Assembly: GCF_044389085.1 (NCBI RefSeq)
Contig: NZ_JBIRXP010000006.1
Location: 124,001 to 188,000 of the forward strand
Length of the DNA: 64,000 nucleotides
Source: Isoptericola sp044389085
GTDB taxonomy: Bacteria > Actinomycetota > Actinomycetes > Actinomycetales > Cellulomonadaceae
Direction: 5' to 3'
Below, one piece after another: positions 8,976 to 17,501 of this stretch. Under the pieces are notes generated by a model. It had not been told where the DNA came from. It did not search any database and saw only the letters and a list, made by a program, of their open reading frames with translations. Numbering within the stretch: the stretch's first letter is position 1; each line of letters starts with the position of its first letter. The position numbers and the translations under genes are program-made.

Positions 8976-9578
8976 ATGCCGAAGCTGGTGGACCACCAGG
9001 AACGCCGCGAGGCGATCGCCCACGCGCTGTGGCGCGTGGTCGACCAGCACGGCTGGGCCGGCGCGTCCCTGCGCGAGGTCGCCCGCGAGGCGGGGGTCTC
9101 GCTGGGGCAGCTGCAGCACTACTTCGCGTCCCGCACGGCGATGCTGGCCTTCGCGACGGAGTTCGCCGCCGAGCGCACCTCCGACCGGGTCGAGCGGGGG
9201 CTCGCCGCGCTCGACCGCCCGCCGCACCCGAAGCACGTGCTGCGCGTGGTGCTCACCGAGATGCTGCCGCTGGCCCCCGACTCCCGTGCGTCGAGCCGCA
9301 TGAGCGCCGCGTACGTCCTGGAGGCGCTGCACGACCCGGCGCTGCGCCGGCAGGCGGGCCTCGGGCTCCGCGAGGGCCGGGCGCTGGTCGAGCGCCTCGT
9401 CCGCCAGGCGGTGGAGCAGGGCCAGATCGCCGCCGACCGCGACCCGGACGTCGAGACGGACCTCCTCCTGGCGCTGACCGGCTTCACCCCGCTGCTCGAG
9501 CTCGGCGTCATCGAGCCGGAGGCCGCGCTGGCGGCGATCGACCAGCACCTGGACCGCCTCTTCGCCGGAGCTCCATGA
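8976..9578 (+). CDS. TetR-family regulator (BetI-like)
   Basis: A 200-residue regulator. The N-terminal helix-turn-helix lies at about residues 29-57 (ASLREVAREAGVSLGQLQHYFASRTAML). The C-terminal domain ends with PEAALAAIDQHLDRLF, typical of the BetI C-terminal family. The ATG at 8976 has a strong GGAGGGGGG ribosome-binding site about 6 nt upstream. It is divergent from the DUF1992 gene and has no obvious plus-strand partner downstream, so its target is not clear from context. It may control itself or the divergent gene through the 75-bp intergenic region. Confidence 0.88.
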   Translation: MPKLVDHQERREAIAHALWRVVDQHGWAGASLREVAREAGVSLGQLQHYFASRTAMLAFATEFAAERTSDRVERGLAALDRPPHPKHVLRVVLTEMLPLAPDSRASSRMSAAYVLEALHDPALRRQAGLGLREGRALVERLVRQAVEQGQIAADRDPDVETDLLLALTGFTPLLELGVIEPEAALAAIDQHLDRLFAGAP

Positions 9579-9662
9579 CGCGTTGCGCGCGGTTCGTCGC
9601 CCGCCAGTACCGCCACGATCTGCAGGCATGACGGGGGCCCGTGGGGACTGGCGCACGCCCAC

Positions 9663-10043
9663 CTAGGCGGTCTGCAGGAATTCCGGCTTCACGTTGCGCC
9701 GCAGAGCGGTCCCCAGGATGTCGCTCAGGTCCTCCGGCAAGTGGCTCAGCAGCACCTCGAACTGCTCTGGGCTCAGAGTCGCGCGCGGCGGCGTGAGCCC
9801 AGTGCCCTCCACCCCCTGCACGATCAGCATGCGTGCGAGCGTCGAGACGGGCACCGCCTGGTACTCGGCCGCCGTCACAAGCTTGTCGTACTGCTCACCG
9901 GTCAGACGGACTGATAGGACGCGCGGCTGCGTGCCCTGGCTGTGAGGCCGGGTGCCCACCGCATCGGCTGGCAGCGGCTCGTGGCGAGTCTCCTCAGCCT
10001 CGGCTGCAACCTCCCTGATCAGGTCGCGCACGTTGTCACTCAT
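9663..10043 (-). CDS. Putative ribbon-helix-helix antitoxin
   Basis: A 126-residue protein with a CopG-like segment at about residues 42-77 (VLSVRLTGEQYDKLVTAAEY then QAVPVSTLARMLIVQGV), the strand-helix-helix pattern of Arc/MetJ DNA-binding antitoxins. The C-terminal third is acidic and helical and could hold the toxin-binding part. Its ATG overlaps the upstream gene's stop as ATGA, so it is the second gene of a toxin-first pair, the order found in BrnT-BrnA systems. Base composition is visibly less GC-rich than the flanks, which suggests transfer. The RHH assignment is by pattern only. Confidence 0.6.
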   Translation of the reverse strand: MSDNVRDLIREVAAEAEETRHEPLPADAVGTRPHSQGTQPRVLSVRLTGEQYDKLVTAAEYQAVPVSTLARMLIVQGVEGTGLTPPRATLSPEQFEVLLSHLPEDLSDILGTALRRNVKPEFLQTA

Positions 10044-10384
10044 CGGATGCCCCTCGTTCGGCTCGCTGTTCCCTGCTCTCGTACACGGCTACCTCGGACG
10101 GGTCGGAGCGCCACGCGCTCGCGCCCCACACGAACCCCGAGCCTGCCGGACCGGGCGGTGATCACCGTGATGACGAACCCCGCCGTTTCCGACCAGCCCA
10201 CCGTTCGGTTCGACATCCCCTTGCGGCCCTTGGGGTCGGGGATGAACCACACCGCCTCCCGGTCGCTGTACGCCTCATTGGCCCACTGCGGATCGATGTC
10301 CGTCTCTCCAGGCTGACCCTTGCGACCTCGTCGGTCGCGGATGTGCGCGTCTGCGTGACGCCAGTCGGGGAGGATCACCGCCAT
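10040..10384 (-). CDS. Putative toxin, apparently frameshifted near its C-terminus
   Basis: The 114-residue product begins MAVILPDWRHADAHIRDRR. It contains a compact block (EAVWFIPDPKGRKG, NRTVGWSETAGFVITVITAR) resembling small BrnT-like RNase toxins, in which a D-P turn is followed by strands. After residue about 76 the frame turns into Arg-rich filler (GRLGVRVGRERVALRPVRG). The neighbouring frame instead reads GFVWGASAWRSDPSEVAVYE and ends in TGA just inside the antitoxin start. A one-base shift between about 10135 and 10165 is therefore likely: either a real inactivation or a sequencing error. Two direct ACTAC repeats (10387-10391 and 10394-10398) at the start could be an operator. Function not proven. 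Confidence 0.5.
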   Translation of the reverse strand: MAVILPDWRHADAHIRDRRGRKGQPGETDIDPQWANEAYSDREAVWFIPDPKGRKGMSNRTVGWSETAGFVITVITARSGRLGVRVGRERVALRPVRGSRVREQGTASRTRGIR

Positions 10385-10567
10385 GCACTACAAACTACTA
10401 CGGACCATACCGCGGCGTACAGGGACCACTGGACGCGTGCTCGCCCGGTTCCCCCGAAAGGCGCAATGCAGGTTCCGTCCTCCGCCCCAAGACCCGGCCC
10501 CCTGCTCCCGGGGAGGCTCGGGGTACCGGCGTGGCGAACGACCGCCGGACGACGAGGGAGGGGACGG

Positions 10568-11284
10568 ATGACCACCATCCGGATCGACGGGCTGCACAAG
10601 TCCTACGGCGGCTTCGAGGCCGTGCACGACGTCGGGTTCACGGCGGAGCCCGGGCGGGTCGTGGGCCTGCTGGGCCCGAACGGCGCGGGCAAGAGCACCA
10701 CGCTGCACGTGCTGCTCGGCCTGGCCCGCGCAGACGCCGGCACGGCGACGTTCGACGGCCGGCGCTACGGCGAGCTCGAGCACCCGGCACAGGTGGTCGG
10801 CGCCCTCCTGGACGCCGGCGGGCTGCACCCCGGCCGCACCGGCCGCGACCACCTGCGGGTGCTCGCCACGGCGTCCGGGCTCCCGGGCCGCCGGGTCGAC
10901 GAGGTGCTCGCCGCCGTCGGGATGATCCCGGCCGCGGACCGCCGCGTGCGCACCTACTCGCTCGGCATGAAGCAGCGCCTCGGCCTCGCCACCGCGCTGC
11001 TCGGCGAGCCCGACGTCCTCGTCCTCGACGAGCCCGCCAACGGGCTCGACCCCGCAGGGATGCGGTGGCTGCGCGAGCTGCTGCGTGCCTTCGCCGACGA
11101 CGGCGGCACGGTGCTGCTGGCCAGCCACGTGCTCGGCGAGGTGGCGCAGGTCGCCGACGACCTGGTCGTCATCGGCCAGGGTCGCGTCGTCGCCGCGGGC
11201 ACGCTGGGCGAGCTCGTCACCACCGACCGGAGCCTCGAGGACGTGTACCTCGACCTCACCGCCGCCACCGAAGGAGTCCGCTGA
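10568..11284 (+). CDS. ABC transporter ATP-binding protein (exporter, DrrA/BcrA-like)
   Basis: A 238-residue nucleotide-binding subunit of a two-gene ABC exporter. Walker A GPNGAGKST has its Lys at residue 42. The signature is YSLGMKQRLGLA and Walker B is VLVLDEPANGLDPAG, followed by a switch His in LLASHVLGE. The start is the ATG at 10568, preceded by GGGAGGGGACGG. The permease start shares one base with this stop (TGATG), so the pair is translationally coupled. Drug or antimicrobial-peptide export is the usual role, and the adjacent two-component system may control it. Substrate unknown. Confidence 0.93.
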   Translation: MTTIRIDGLHKSYGGFEAVHDVGFTAEPGRVVGLLGPNGAGKSTTLHVLLGLARADAGTATFDGRRYGELEHPAQVVGALLDAGGLHPGRTGRDHLRVLATASGLPGRRVDEVLAAVGMIPAADRRVRTYSLGMKQRLGLATALLGEPDVLVLDEPANGLDPAGMRWLRELLRAFADDGGTVLLASHVLGEVAQVADDLVVIGQGRVVAAGTLGELVTTDRSLEDVYLDLTAATEGVR

Positions 11285-12204
11285 TGTCCGCCGTGCTCGG
11301 GGCCGAGCTGCTCAAGCTGCGCACCACCCGCACCCCGTGGGTGATCGGGGCCGTCGCGCTCGCGGGGATGCTGCTCACCCAGGCACTCACGCTCGTGCTG
11401 CCGCGCACCCTCCGCGCCCTGGAGGGTCTCGGTGGGTCGGACGCCGGGTCCCACGTCGGGGCGCAGCTGTCGCCGGCCGACACCAGCGAGCTCCTGTCGG
11501 GGCTCGCCGCGGCCACCGACCTCGGCTCCGCCACGGCCCAGCGGTCGCTGCTCGACCTGCTCGGGCAGGGTCCGGCGTCCGGCTCCAGCGGCGTCACGAC
11601 CCTGTGCGTGCTGCTGCTGGGCGTGCTCGCGGCCACGGCCGACTTCCGCACCGGCGGCATCGTGCCCACGGCGCTCGCCGTCCCGGACCGGCTGCGGGTC
11701 CTCGCGGGCAAGGCGGGCGCGACGGCGACCGTCGCGCTCGCGATCGGCGCGGCGCTCGCGCTGGTCACCGCCGTCGGGCTGGTCCTGGCGGTCGCGACGA
11801 CGCCGGGCGCGGGCCTGGCGATCGGGCCCGGTGAGGCGCTCGGGGTGTGGGCACGCGGCCTCGCGGTCATGGTGCTGCTCTCGTGGCTCGGGCTCGCCGT
11901 CGGTACCCTCGTGCGGGGGCAGGTCGCGGCGATCGTCGTGGTCGTGGCGCTCGCCCTCGTGGAACCGATGATCCAGGCCGCCGCGCTCGTCCTCACGGGT
12001 GGTGCGACGACGGCGACGTCGTGGCTGCCGATCACCCTCGGCTCCCTCGCGTCGGCGGGTCAGGGCGCAGCCCAGCTCTTCGGGGCGACGTCGGACGCCG
12101 GGGCGGGTCTCGGTGCCGCCGCTGCGCTGGCGGGGCTGGTCGCCTGGGCGGCCGTGCTGCTCGTGGTCGCGGGGGCGGTCTTCCGGCGCCGTGACCTTGC
12201 CTGA
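11284..12204 (+). CDS. ABC-2 type permease
   Basis: A 306-residue membrane subunit partnered with the preceding ATPase. Helices are predicted near residues 18-38, 100-118, 137-165, 190-210, 214-238 and 275-298. The N-terminus (AELLKLRTTRTPWVIGAVAL) and the ADFRTGGIVPTALAVPDR cytoplasmic loop are typical of ABC-2 exporters that start inside the membrane without a signal peptide. It ends at FRRRDLA. A histidine kinase and regulator follow 124 bp later. Confidence 0.88.
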   Translation: MSAVLGAELLKLRTTRTPWVIGAVALAGMLLTQALTLVLPRTLRALEGLGGSDAGSHVGAQLSPADTSELLSGLAAATDLGSATAQRSLLDLLGQGPASGSSGVTTLCVLLLGVLAATADFRTGGIVPTALAVPDRLRVLAGKAGATATVALAIGAALALVTAVGLVLAVATTPGAGLAIGPGEALGVWARGLAVMVLLSWLGLAVGTLVRGQVAAIVVVVALALVEPMIQAAALVLTGGATTATSWLPITLGSLASAGQGAAQLFGATSDAGAGLGAAAALAGLVAWAAVLLVVAGAVFRRRDLA

Positions 12205-12328
12205 CGTCGGCAGGAAACGGGCCTGACCAGCCACGATACGCTCTGCCGGGCCCCGGGCGGCGTACCGTGGGCCCGGCTCGACGCCCACGCGAAGAGCTTG
12301 CGGAACGCTCGGAATCGACGGAGGACCT

Positions 12329-13648
12329 GTGCTCGACGCGCTGCGACGGCGGCTCGACGCCCTCGGCGTCCGGACCCCCATGCGCCGCGACGCGCTGCTC
12401 GGCGGCGTGGTCGCGGCGCTGTCCGTGGGGCTCCTCCTCGCCATGCTGCAGCTCGTGTCGTCGAGCCTCGGCGAGACCCTCGGCACCCAGGCGTCGGTCG
12501 ACGGCATGAGCACCGGGGCGCTGGTGGCGGCGTGCGTCGTCCTCGTCGGGCAGGCGATGGCGCTCACGCTGCGGCGCCGCTTCCCGATGCTGTGCCTCGC
12601 GCTCGTCATCCTCGGGCAGCTCGCGCTGGCGCCGCTGCTGCCGCCGTTCATGAACTTCCAGGCGCCGGCCACGCTGGTGGCCGCGTACTCGGTGGGGGTG
12701 CTCGCCCCGCGGCGCCCGGCCCTCGGCGCGGCGGCGGGCGCCGCCGTCGTGCAGGTGCTGCTCGGGTACGTGCTGGGCGGGCCCGCGACGGTCGCGGAGC
12801 TGGGCGTGCCCGTCGGCGCCCAGCTGTGGGGCGGGCTCGTGTCCACGCTGCTCATCTACCTCGGTGCGGTCCTCGGCGGGGCGTACGTCGGCACCCGGCG
12901 CGAGCTCCTGAAGCAGCTGCGGGCGCGCGTCGCCCAGGCCGAGCGGGAGCGCGAGGCGCTCGCCGCGCAGGCCGTCCTCGCGGAACGCGGCCGCATGGCC
13001 CGCGAGCTGCACGACGTCGCGGCGCACCACCTGTCCGGGATCGTCGTGCAGGCGGCCGCGGCCGAGCGACTGGTCGAGGGGGACCCCGAGCGGGCCAAGG
13101 AGTCGCTGCGCTGGATCCGCAGGCAGGGCCGGGAGACGCTCGAGAACCTGCGGCTCGTCGTCGGCATCCTGCGCGACACCGGCGAGGGCGACGACGCGCC
13201 GTCCGCCCCGCAGCCCACGCTCGCGGACGTGCCCGCGCTGCTCGACCTCGCCCGCAGCACGGGCACGCGCGTGCAGGAGACGCGGCGCGGAGAGCCCTAC
13301 GACCTGCCGCCCACGGTGCAGCTCACGGTGTACCGGGTGCTGCAGGAGTCGCTCGCCAACGCGCGCCGGCACGCGCCGGGCAGCGCCGTCGACGTCGAGA
13401 CCCTGTACGACGAGGACGAGGTGGCCGTGACGGTGCGCAACGGCCCCGCCGACCGGGCGGTCGCGACCGCCCCGCCGGAGGCGGGCCCGGGGCACGGCGT
13501 CATCGGGATGACGGAGCGGGCGGAGCTCGTCGGAGGGCGGCTCACCGCGCGGCGCACGTCCGGCGGCGGTTGGCTGGTGCGGCTCGTCGTGCCGCGCCCC
13601 GCGGGCGCGCAGGACCGGCAGGTGCGCGCCGGGCAGGGCGCCCGATGA
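12329..13648 (+). CDS. Sensor histidine kinase, NarL/DesK type (HisKA_3)
   Basis: A 439-residue membrane kinase. About five to six hydrophobic segments fill residues 22-185. A coiled linker follows, then the HisKA_3 dimerisation helix with the phospho-acceptor His228 (RMARELHDVAAHHL). The ATPase domain has the N-box SLANARRHAPG (Asn344) and a G-box GPGHGVIGMTERAEL. Membrane-embedded sensors of this type often detect cell-envelope stress or peptide antibiotics. The start is the GTG at 12329 with GGAGG about 5 nt upstream. The stop overlaps the response-regulator start as ATGA, and the upstream ABC exporter is a plausible target. Confidence 0.92.
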   Translation: MLDALRRRLDALGVRTPMRRDALLGGVVAALSVGLLLAMLQLVSSSLGETLGTQASVDGMSTGALVAACVVLVGQAMALTLRRRFPMLCLALVILGQLALAPLLPPFMNFQAPATLVAAYSVGVLAPRRPALGAAAGAAVVQVLLGYVLGGPATVAELGVPVGAQLWGGLVSTLLIYLGAVLGGAYVGTRRELLKQLRARVAQAEREREALAAQAVLAERGRMARELHDVAAHHLSGIVVQAAAAERLVEGDPERAKESLRWIRRQGRETLENLRLVVGILRDTGEGDDAPSAPQPTLADVPALLDLARSTGTRVQETRRGEPYDLPPTVQLTVYRVLQESLANARRHAPGSAVDVETLYDEDEVAVTVRNGPADRAVATAPPEAGPGHGVIGMTERAELVGGRLTARRTSGGGWLVRLVVPRPAGAQDRQVRAGQGAR

Positions 13649-14304
13649 CGCGGGTCGTGCTCGTGGACGACCAGGCGGTGGTGCGCGCCGGGTTCACGGT
13701 GATCCTGCAGAGCGAGGGCCTCGAGGTCGTGGGGGAGGCGTCGAACGGCGCGGACGCGGTCCGCGTGGCACGGCGCGAGCGGCCCGACGTCGTGTGCATG
13801 GACGTGCGGATGCCGGGCGGTGACGGCATCACCGCCACGCGCGAGCTCGCCGGACCGGGCGTCGCCGACCCGGTGCCCGTGCTCGTGGTGAGCACCTTCG
13901 ACCTCGACGACTACGTGTTCGGCGCGCTGGAGGCCGGCGCGTCCGGCTTCCTGCTGAAGGACGCCGAGCCGGACGTGCTGGTCGACGCCGTGCGCCGGGT
14001 CGCCGCGGGCGACGGCCTGGTGGACCAGACCCTCACGCGCCGCGTCATCGACGAGTTCGCCCGCCGTCGCGGGCCCGTGACGCCCGACGCCGAGGCGGCC
14101 GGCCTGCTCACCGCCCGCGAGCGCGAGATCGTCGCGCTGCTGTGCCGCGGGTCGTCGAACGCGGAGATCGCCGCGGCGCTGTTCCTCGAGCCCAGCACCG
14201 TGAAGTCGCACCTGAGCCGGATCATGACGAAGACCGGCGCGCGCGACCGCGTGCAGCTCGTGGTGTGGGCGTACGACGCCGGGCTCGCCGTGCCGGGCGC
14301 CTGA
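13645..14304 (+). CDS. LuxR/NarL-type response regulator
   Basis: A 219-residue DNA-binding partner of the preceding kinase. The receiver domain has VVLVDDQ and the phospho-acceptor Asp53 (VVCMDVRMPGGDG), a switch Ser/Thr (VVSTFD) and Lys in FLLKDA. The C-terminal GerE helix-turn-helix covers about residues 150-210 (LTAREREIVALLCRGSSNAE, then TVKSHLSRIMTKTGARDRVQ). Start and stop overlap with the kinase show one operon. Confidence 0.95.
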   Translation: MTRVVLVDDQAVVRAGFTVILQSEGLEVVGEASNGADAVRVARRERPDVVCMDVRMPGGDGITATRELAGPGVADPVPVLVVSTFDLDDYVFGALEAGASGFLLKDAEPDVLVDAVRRVAAGDGLVDQTLTRRVIDEFARRRGPVTPDAEAAGLLTAREREIVALLCRGSSNAEIAAALFLEPSTVKSHLSRIMTKTGARDRVQLVVWAYDAGLAVPGA

Positions 14305-14390
14305 CGCTCGCGTCTCATCCTCCTCTCATGGACGCCGCCTAGGCTCCGGGCCGGCCCGTCGACGCGGGCCTCTCAAGGGGAGGACGATCG

Positions 14391-15107
14391 ATGTCGATGC
14401 TGCGCGGGGCGGTCGCGCTCCTGGGGCTGCGGGGTCCCGTCGCCGCGCTCGCCGTGATGCTGCTGGCCGTCGTGGGCGCGCTCGTCGCGGCGTACCTCGG
14501 CCACCGGCTCGCCGGGTGGCCCGGCGAGCCCGGGTTCCGCCTCGGTCGTGAGTGGGGCTACGGCGAGGTCCTGTTCGCGGTGATGGTCGCCTGGACGGCA
14601 GGGCTGCTCGGCTGGGCCGCCGCCCGCCGCCGCTGGCCGGTCCTCGCGTTCTGGAGCCTCGGGTTCGTCGCGATGCTCGTGGACGACAGGCTGATGCTGC
14701 ACGAGCGCGCGGGCGCGTGGCTCGCGCGCAGCCCGGCTCCCGTCGCCGACCCCGCGCTCGGGGAGCTGGTGTGGCTCGCGGGGCTCGGCCTGGTGCTGGG
14801 CGGGATGCTGCTGGTGGCCCACCTCCGCGCGGGAGCCGAGGCGCGGGCCACGTCGCGCGCGCTCCTCCTGCTCGTGGGGGCGCTCGCGCTGTTCGGCGTC
14901 GTGGTCGACCAGCTGCACGTGGCCGTGCAGGGCCAGGCCCCGCACACCTACCTCGTGACCGCCGTCGAGGAGGGCGGCGAGCTCGCCGTGCTGGCCCTCG
15001 TCGTCGCGTTCGCGTTCGCCGTCGCGTGCGCCGGCCACACGCCCGGCCGGCGTCAGCCGTTGCCGGCGTCGGAGGCGCGCCGGCCGGCGGAGGCCAAGGT
15101 CAGGTAG
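14391..15107 (+). CDS. Multi-pass membrane protein of unknown function
   Basis: A 238-residue protein with about six hydrophobic segments (near residues 10-35, 58-78, 84-98, 122-142, 158-180, 193-215) and a short polar C-terminus rich in Arg and Glu. There is no signal peptide cleavage site and no motif I recognise. A conserved-looking polar pair sits inside the membrane part (VDDRLMLHERAG). The start is the ATG at 14391 with AAGGGGAGG upstream. It follows the response regulator by 86 bp and could be in the same transcript. Confidence 0.75.
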   Translation: MSMLRGAVALLGLRGPVAALAVMLLAVVGALVAAYLGHRLAGWPGEPGFRLGREWGYGEVLFAVMVAWTAGLLGWAAARRRWPVLAFWSLGFVAMLVDDRLMLHERAGAWLARSPAPVADPALGELVWLAGLGLVLGGMLLVAHLRAGAEARATSRALLLLVGALALFGVVVDQLHVAVQGQAPHTYLVTAVEEGGELAVLALVVAFAFAVACAGHTPGRRQPLPASEARRPAEAKVR

Positions 15108-15158
15108 GGCGCCGGGCACCCGACGTCGCCGGTCGCCGCGTCCGCCCGGGCGGCGACG

Positions 15159-15737
15159 TCAGCGCTCGAGGACGTCGACAGCGGTGTCCAGGCAGTGCAG
15201 CGCGCTCGGAGGGTCCACGCGCACCAGCGTGAACGCGCTGATGACGAACGCGGTGCAGATGTCGGCGAGCCGGTCGACCTCCGGGCCTTCCGCGTCCGGC
15301 CGCATCGCGACCACCCCGCGCCGGAGGGCGTCACGCAGCTCGGCGCGGTAGTCGGCGACCGTCTGCCGGACCGCGTCGTCGGAGGCGATGGGCGAGCTCG
15401 AGGTGTTGACGAGCAGGCACCCGGCGGCCCCCTGCACCTCGTCCGCGCGGGCGAGCGCCGCGCGCAGCCCGGTGAGGTAGGTGACGAGGGCGCCGGGGGA
15501 GACGTCGTCGGCCACGAGGGGGCGCAGGCGCGGACGCACGACCTCGTCGAGGTAGCTCTGCACGGCCGCGTCGAAGAGGCCGCGCTTGGAGCCGAAGGCG
15601 TGGTAGATGCTCGACCGGTTCAGCCCGGTGGCGCGCTCCAGCGCCGGCACCGACGCCTCCGCGTAGCCGTCGCGCCAGAACACCTCGCGCGCTGCCCGGA
15701 CCGCCTGCTCGGTCTCGAACCCCTGCGCCCTGCCCAT
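15159..15737 (-). CDS. TetR-family regulator, divergent to DUF1304 gene
   Basis: A 192-residue repressor. The helix-turn-helix is at about residues 26-54 (ASVPALERATGLNRSSIYHAFGSKRGLF), and the C-terminal domain resembles the YcdC/AcrR class. The ATG at 15737 has a clear TTGGAGG ribosome-binding site 5 nt away; longer in-frame starts would cross the promoter. It is divergent to DUF1304 and an oxidoreductase, with two inverted operator-like sites between them, so it very likely represses both directions. Confidence 0.9.
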   Translation of the reverse strand: MGRAQGFETEQAVRAAREVFWRDGYAEASVPALERATGLNRSSIYHAFGSKRGLFDAAVQSYLDEVVRPRLRPLVADDVSPGALVTYLTGLRAALARADEVQGAAGCLLVNTSSSPIASDDAVRQTVADYRAELRDALRRGVVAMRPDAEGPEVDRLADICTAFVISAFTLVRVDPPSALHCLDTAVDVLER

Positions 15738-15752
15738 CGTGCCTCCAAGTTG

Positions 15753-15799
15753 TGTAACGCTCGTTTCAGTATATACAGTGGACCGACCGTTACAGAATC
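15753..15799. promoter_or_regulatory. Divergent promoter region with a pair of inverted operator-like sites
   Basis: The left site GTAACGCTCGTTTC (15754-15767, plus strand) and the right site GTAACGGTCGGTCC (15793-15780, minus strand) match at 11 of 14 positions in opposite orientation. The outer edges form TGTAACG/CGTTACA. Between them lies the AT-rich TATATACAGT (15770-15779), the only -10-like sequence for either strand. This geometry fits a TetR dimer bound on each side of a shared promoter core. Confidence 0.6.
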
Positions 15800-15839
15800 G
15801 CTCCGGTGGTCCGCGCCGGGCAGGCAGCAGGGAGAACCG

Positions 15840-16226
15840 ATGGTCGTCGCAGGGCTCGTCCTGGCAGGGATCGCCGCCGCGCTCCACGTGTACATCTTCT
15901 GGCTCGAGTCCGTCGCGTGGACCACGCCCCGGGCGCGCGCGGTGTTCGGCACCACCGAGCAGGAGGCGTCGGCCACCCGCGAGCTGGCCTACAACCAGGG
16001 CTTCTACAACCTGTTCCTCGCGCTCGTGACGGCCGTCGGCATCGTCCTCGTCGCCGCCGGCACCACGGGTGCGGGCGCGGCCCTCGTCCTGGCCGGCACC
16101 GGCAGCATGCTCGCGGCCGCCCTCGTCCTGTTCCTGTCCTCGCCCGACAAGCGCCGCGCCGCCGTCACGCAGGGCACCCTGCCGCTGCTCGCCGTCGTCG
16201 CCCTCGTCGTGGGCCTCGTGGCCTGA
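15840..16226 (+). CDS. DUF1304 family membrane protein
   Basis: A 128-residue integral membrane protein with four hydrophobic helices. The family signature is seen: HVYIFWLESVAWTTPRAR, FGTTEQEA, LAYNQGFYNLFLA. DUF1304 proteins are small membrane proteins of unknown function, often found beside redox enzymes and TetR regulators, as here. The ATG at 15840 follows GGGAGAACC. It is transcribed away from the tetR and is followed after 50 bp by an oxidoreductase, probably in one operon. Confidence 0.9.
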   Translation: MVVAGLVLAGIAAALHVYIFWLESVAWTTPRARAVFGTTEQEASATRELAYNQGFYNLFLALVTAVGIVLVAAGTTGAGAALVLAGTGSMLAAALVLFLSSPDKRRAAVTQGTLPLLAVVALVVGLVA

Positions 16227-16276
16227 CCGGCCGCCCCGCCCGCCACCGTCCCCACCCGGAAGAAGGCTCCCCCCGC

Positions 16277-17293
16277 ATGTCCTCGATCGTCAGCACCCAG
16301 ATCCAGCTCGCCGCCCGCCCCACCGGGTGGCCCACGCTCGACGACTTCCGCACCGTCGAGGTCACCTACGGCGACCTCGAGCCCGGCCAGGTCCGCGTCG
16401 CCAACGAGTTCGTCTCCGTCGACCCCTACATGCGCGGGCGCATGAACGACGTCAAGAGCTACACCCCGCCGTTCGCCCTCGGGGAGACGATGACGGGCGG
16501 CGCGATCGGCCGGGTGCTCGAGTCGGCGTCGGACGACGTCCCCGTGGGCGCCGTGGTCCTGCACCAGCACGGCTGGCGGGACGTCGTGCAGGAGGACGCG
16601 CGCGGGTTCCGCGTCGTGCCCGAGATCCCGGGGGTGCCGCTGTCGCTGCACCTGGGCATCCTCGGCATGACGGGCCTCACCGGCTACGTCGGGCTCACCG
16701 CCATCGCCGGCATGAAGCCGGGCGACACCGTCTTCGTCTCCGGCGCCGCGGGCGCGGTCGGCACGGCCGCGGGCCAGATCGCCCGCCTGCTCGGCGCGAG
16801 CCGCGTCGTCGGGTCGGCCGGCTCGGCCGAGAAGGTCGAGCTGCTCACGTCGAAGTACGGCTACGACGCGGCGCTCAACTACAAGGACGCGCCCGTGCGC
16901 GAGCAGCTCCCGGACCTCGTGCCCGGCGGCGTCGACGTCTTCTTCGACAACGTCGGCGGCGACCACCTCACGGCGGCGCTCGACGTCATGAACGACGGCG
17001 GCCGGGTCGCGCTGTGCGGCGCCATCGCCGGCTACAACAGCACCGACCGCCTGCCCGGCCCGGACAACATGGCGAACCTCATCACCCGCGGCCTCATGCT
17101 CAAGGGCTTCACGCTCGCCGGCTACCTCGAGCACGCGCCCGCCTTCCGCGAGCTCATGACCGGCTGGTTCGCCGAGGGCAAGATCGCCTACGACGAGACC
17201 GTCGTCGACGGCATCGAGAACGCCCCGCAGGCGTTCCTCGACATGATGCGCGGCGCCAACACCGGGAAGATGGTCGTCCGCACGGCGCGCTGA
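16277..17293 (+). CDS. Zinc-free NADP-dependent oxidoreductase, curcumin/2-alkenal reductase (MDR) type
   Basis: A 338-residue medium-chain reductase that would reduce activated C=C bonds of enones using NADPH. The substrate domain has VSVDPYMRGRMND, typical of the leukotriene B4 12-hydroxydehydrogenase/CurA group. The Rossmann fold has VSGAAGAVGTAAGQIARLLGA, and FFDNVGGDHL is the family nucleotide-binding loop. Zinc-ligand cysteines are absent. The likely role is detoxification of reactive aldehydes or quinones, and co-control by the adjacent TetR fits that. The start has GGAAGAAGG upstream. Confidence 0.9.
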   Translation: MSSIVSTQIQLAARPTGWPTLDDFRTVEVTYGDLEPGQVRVANEFVSVDPYMRGRMNDVKSYTPPFALGETMTGGAIGRVLESASDDVPVGAVVLHQHGWRDVVQEDARGFRVVPEIPGVPLSLHLGILGMTGLTGYVGLTAIAGMKPGDTVFVSGAAGAVGTAAGQIARLLGASRVVGSAGSAEKVELLTSKYGYDAALNYKDAPVREQLPDLVPGGVDVFFDNVGGDHLTAALDVMNDGGRVALCGAIAGYNSTDRLPGPDNMANLITRGLMLKGFTLAGYLEHAPAFRELMTGWFAEGKIAYDETVVDGIENAPQAFLDMMRGANTGKMVVRTAR

Positions 17294-17501
17294 GGAACCC
17301 GGCGCGCCGAAGGGCTCACCCTGGCGCCGTTGGTCGCCTGGGCCGGCTCGGACGGGTCGTCGAGGCGGCCGACCGTAGGCCCGGTGTCGGGCCGGGATCC
17401 GTGCGATTCCGGCGGCCCGTCGCTCGGCCACGGCCGCCTCTGGTTGACTCTGCGGGTGCGGCGCGGCGGAGCGCCCGCCGATCCTGCGGAGGGAGCCGAC
17501 G

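Noticed and set aside
9579..10567. Genomic-island boundaries or attachment sites around the toxin-antitoxin pair
   Set aside because: No tRNA, integrase or flanking direct repeat could be found by eye.
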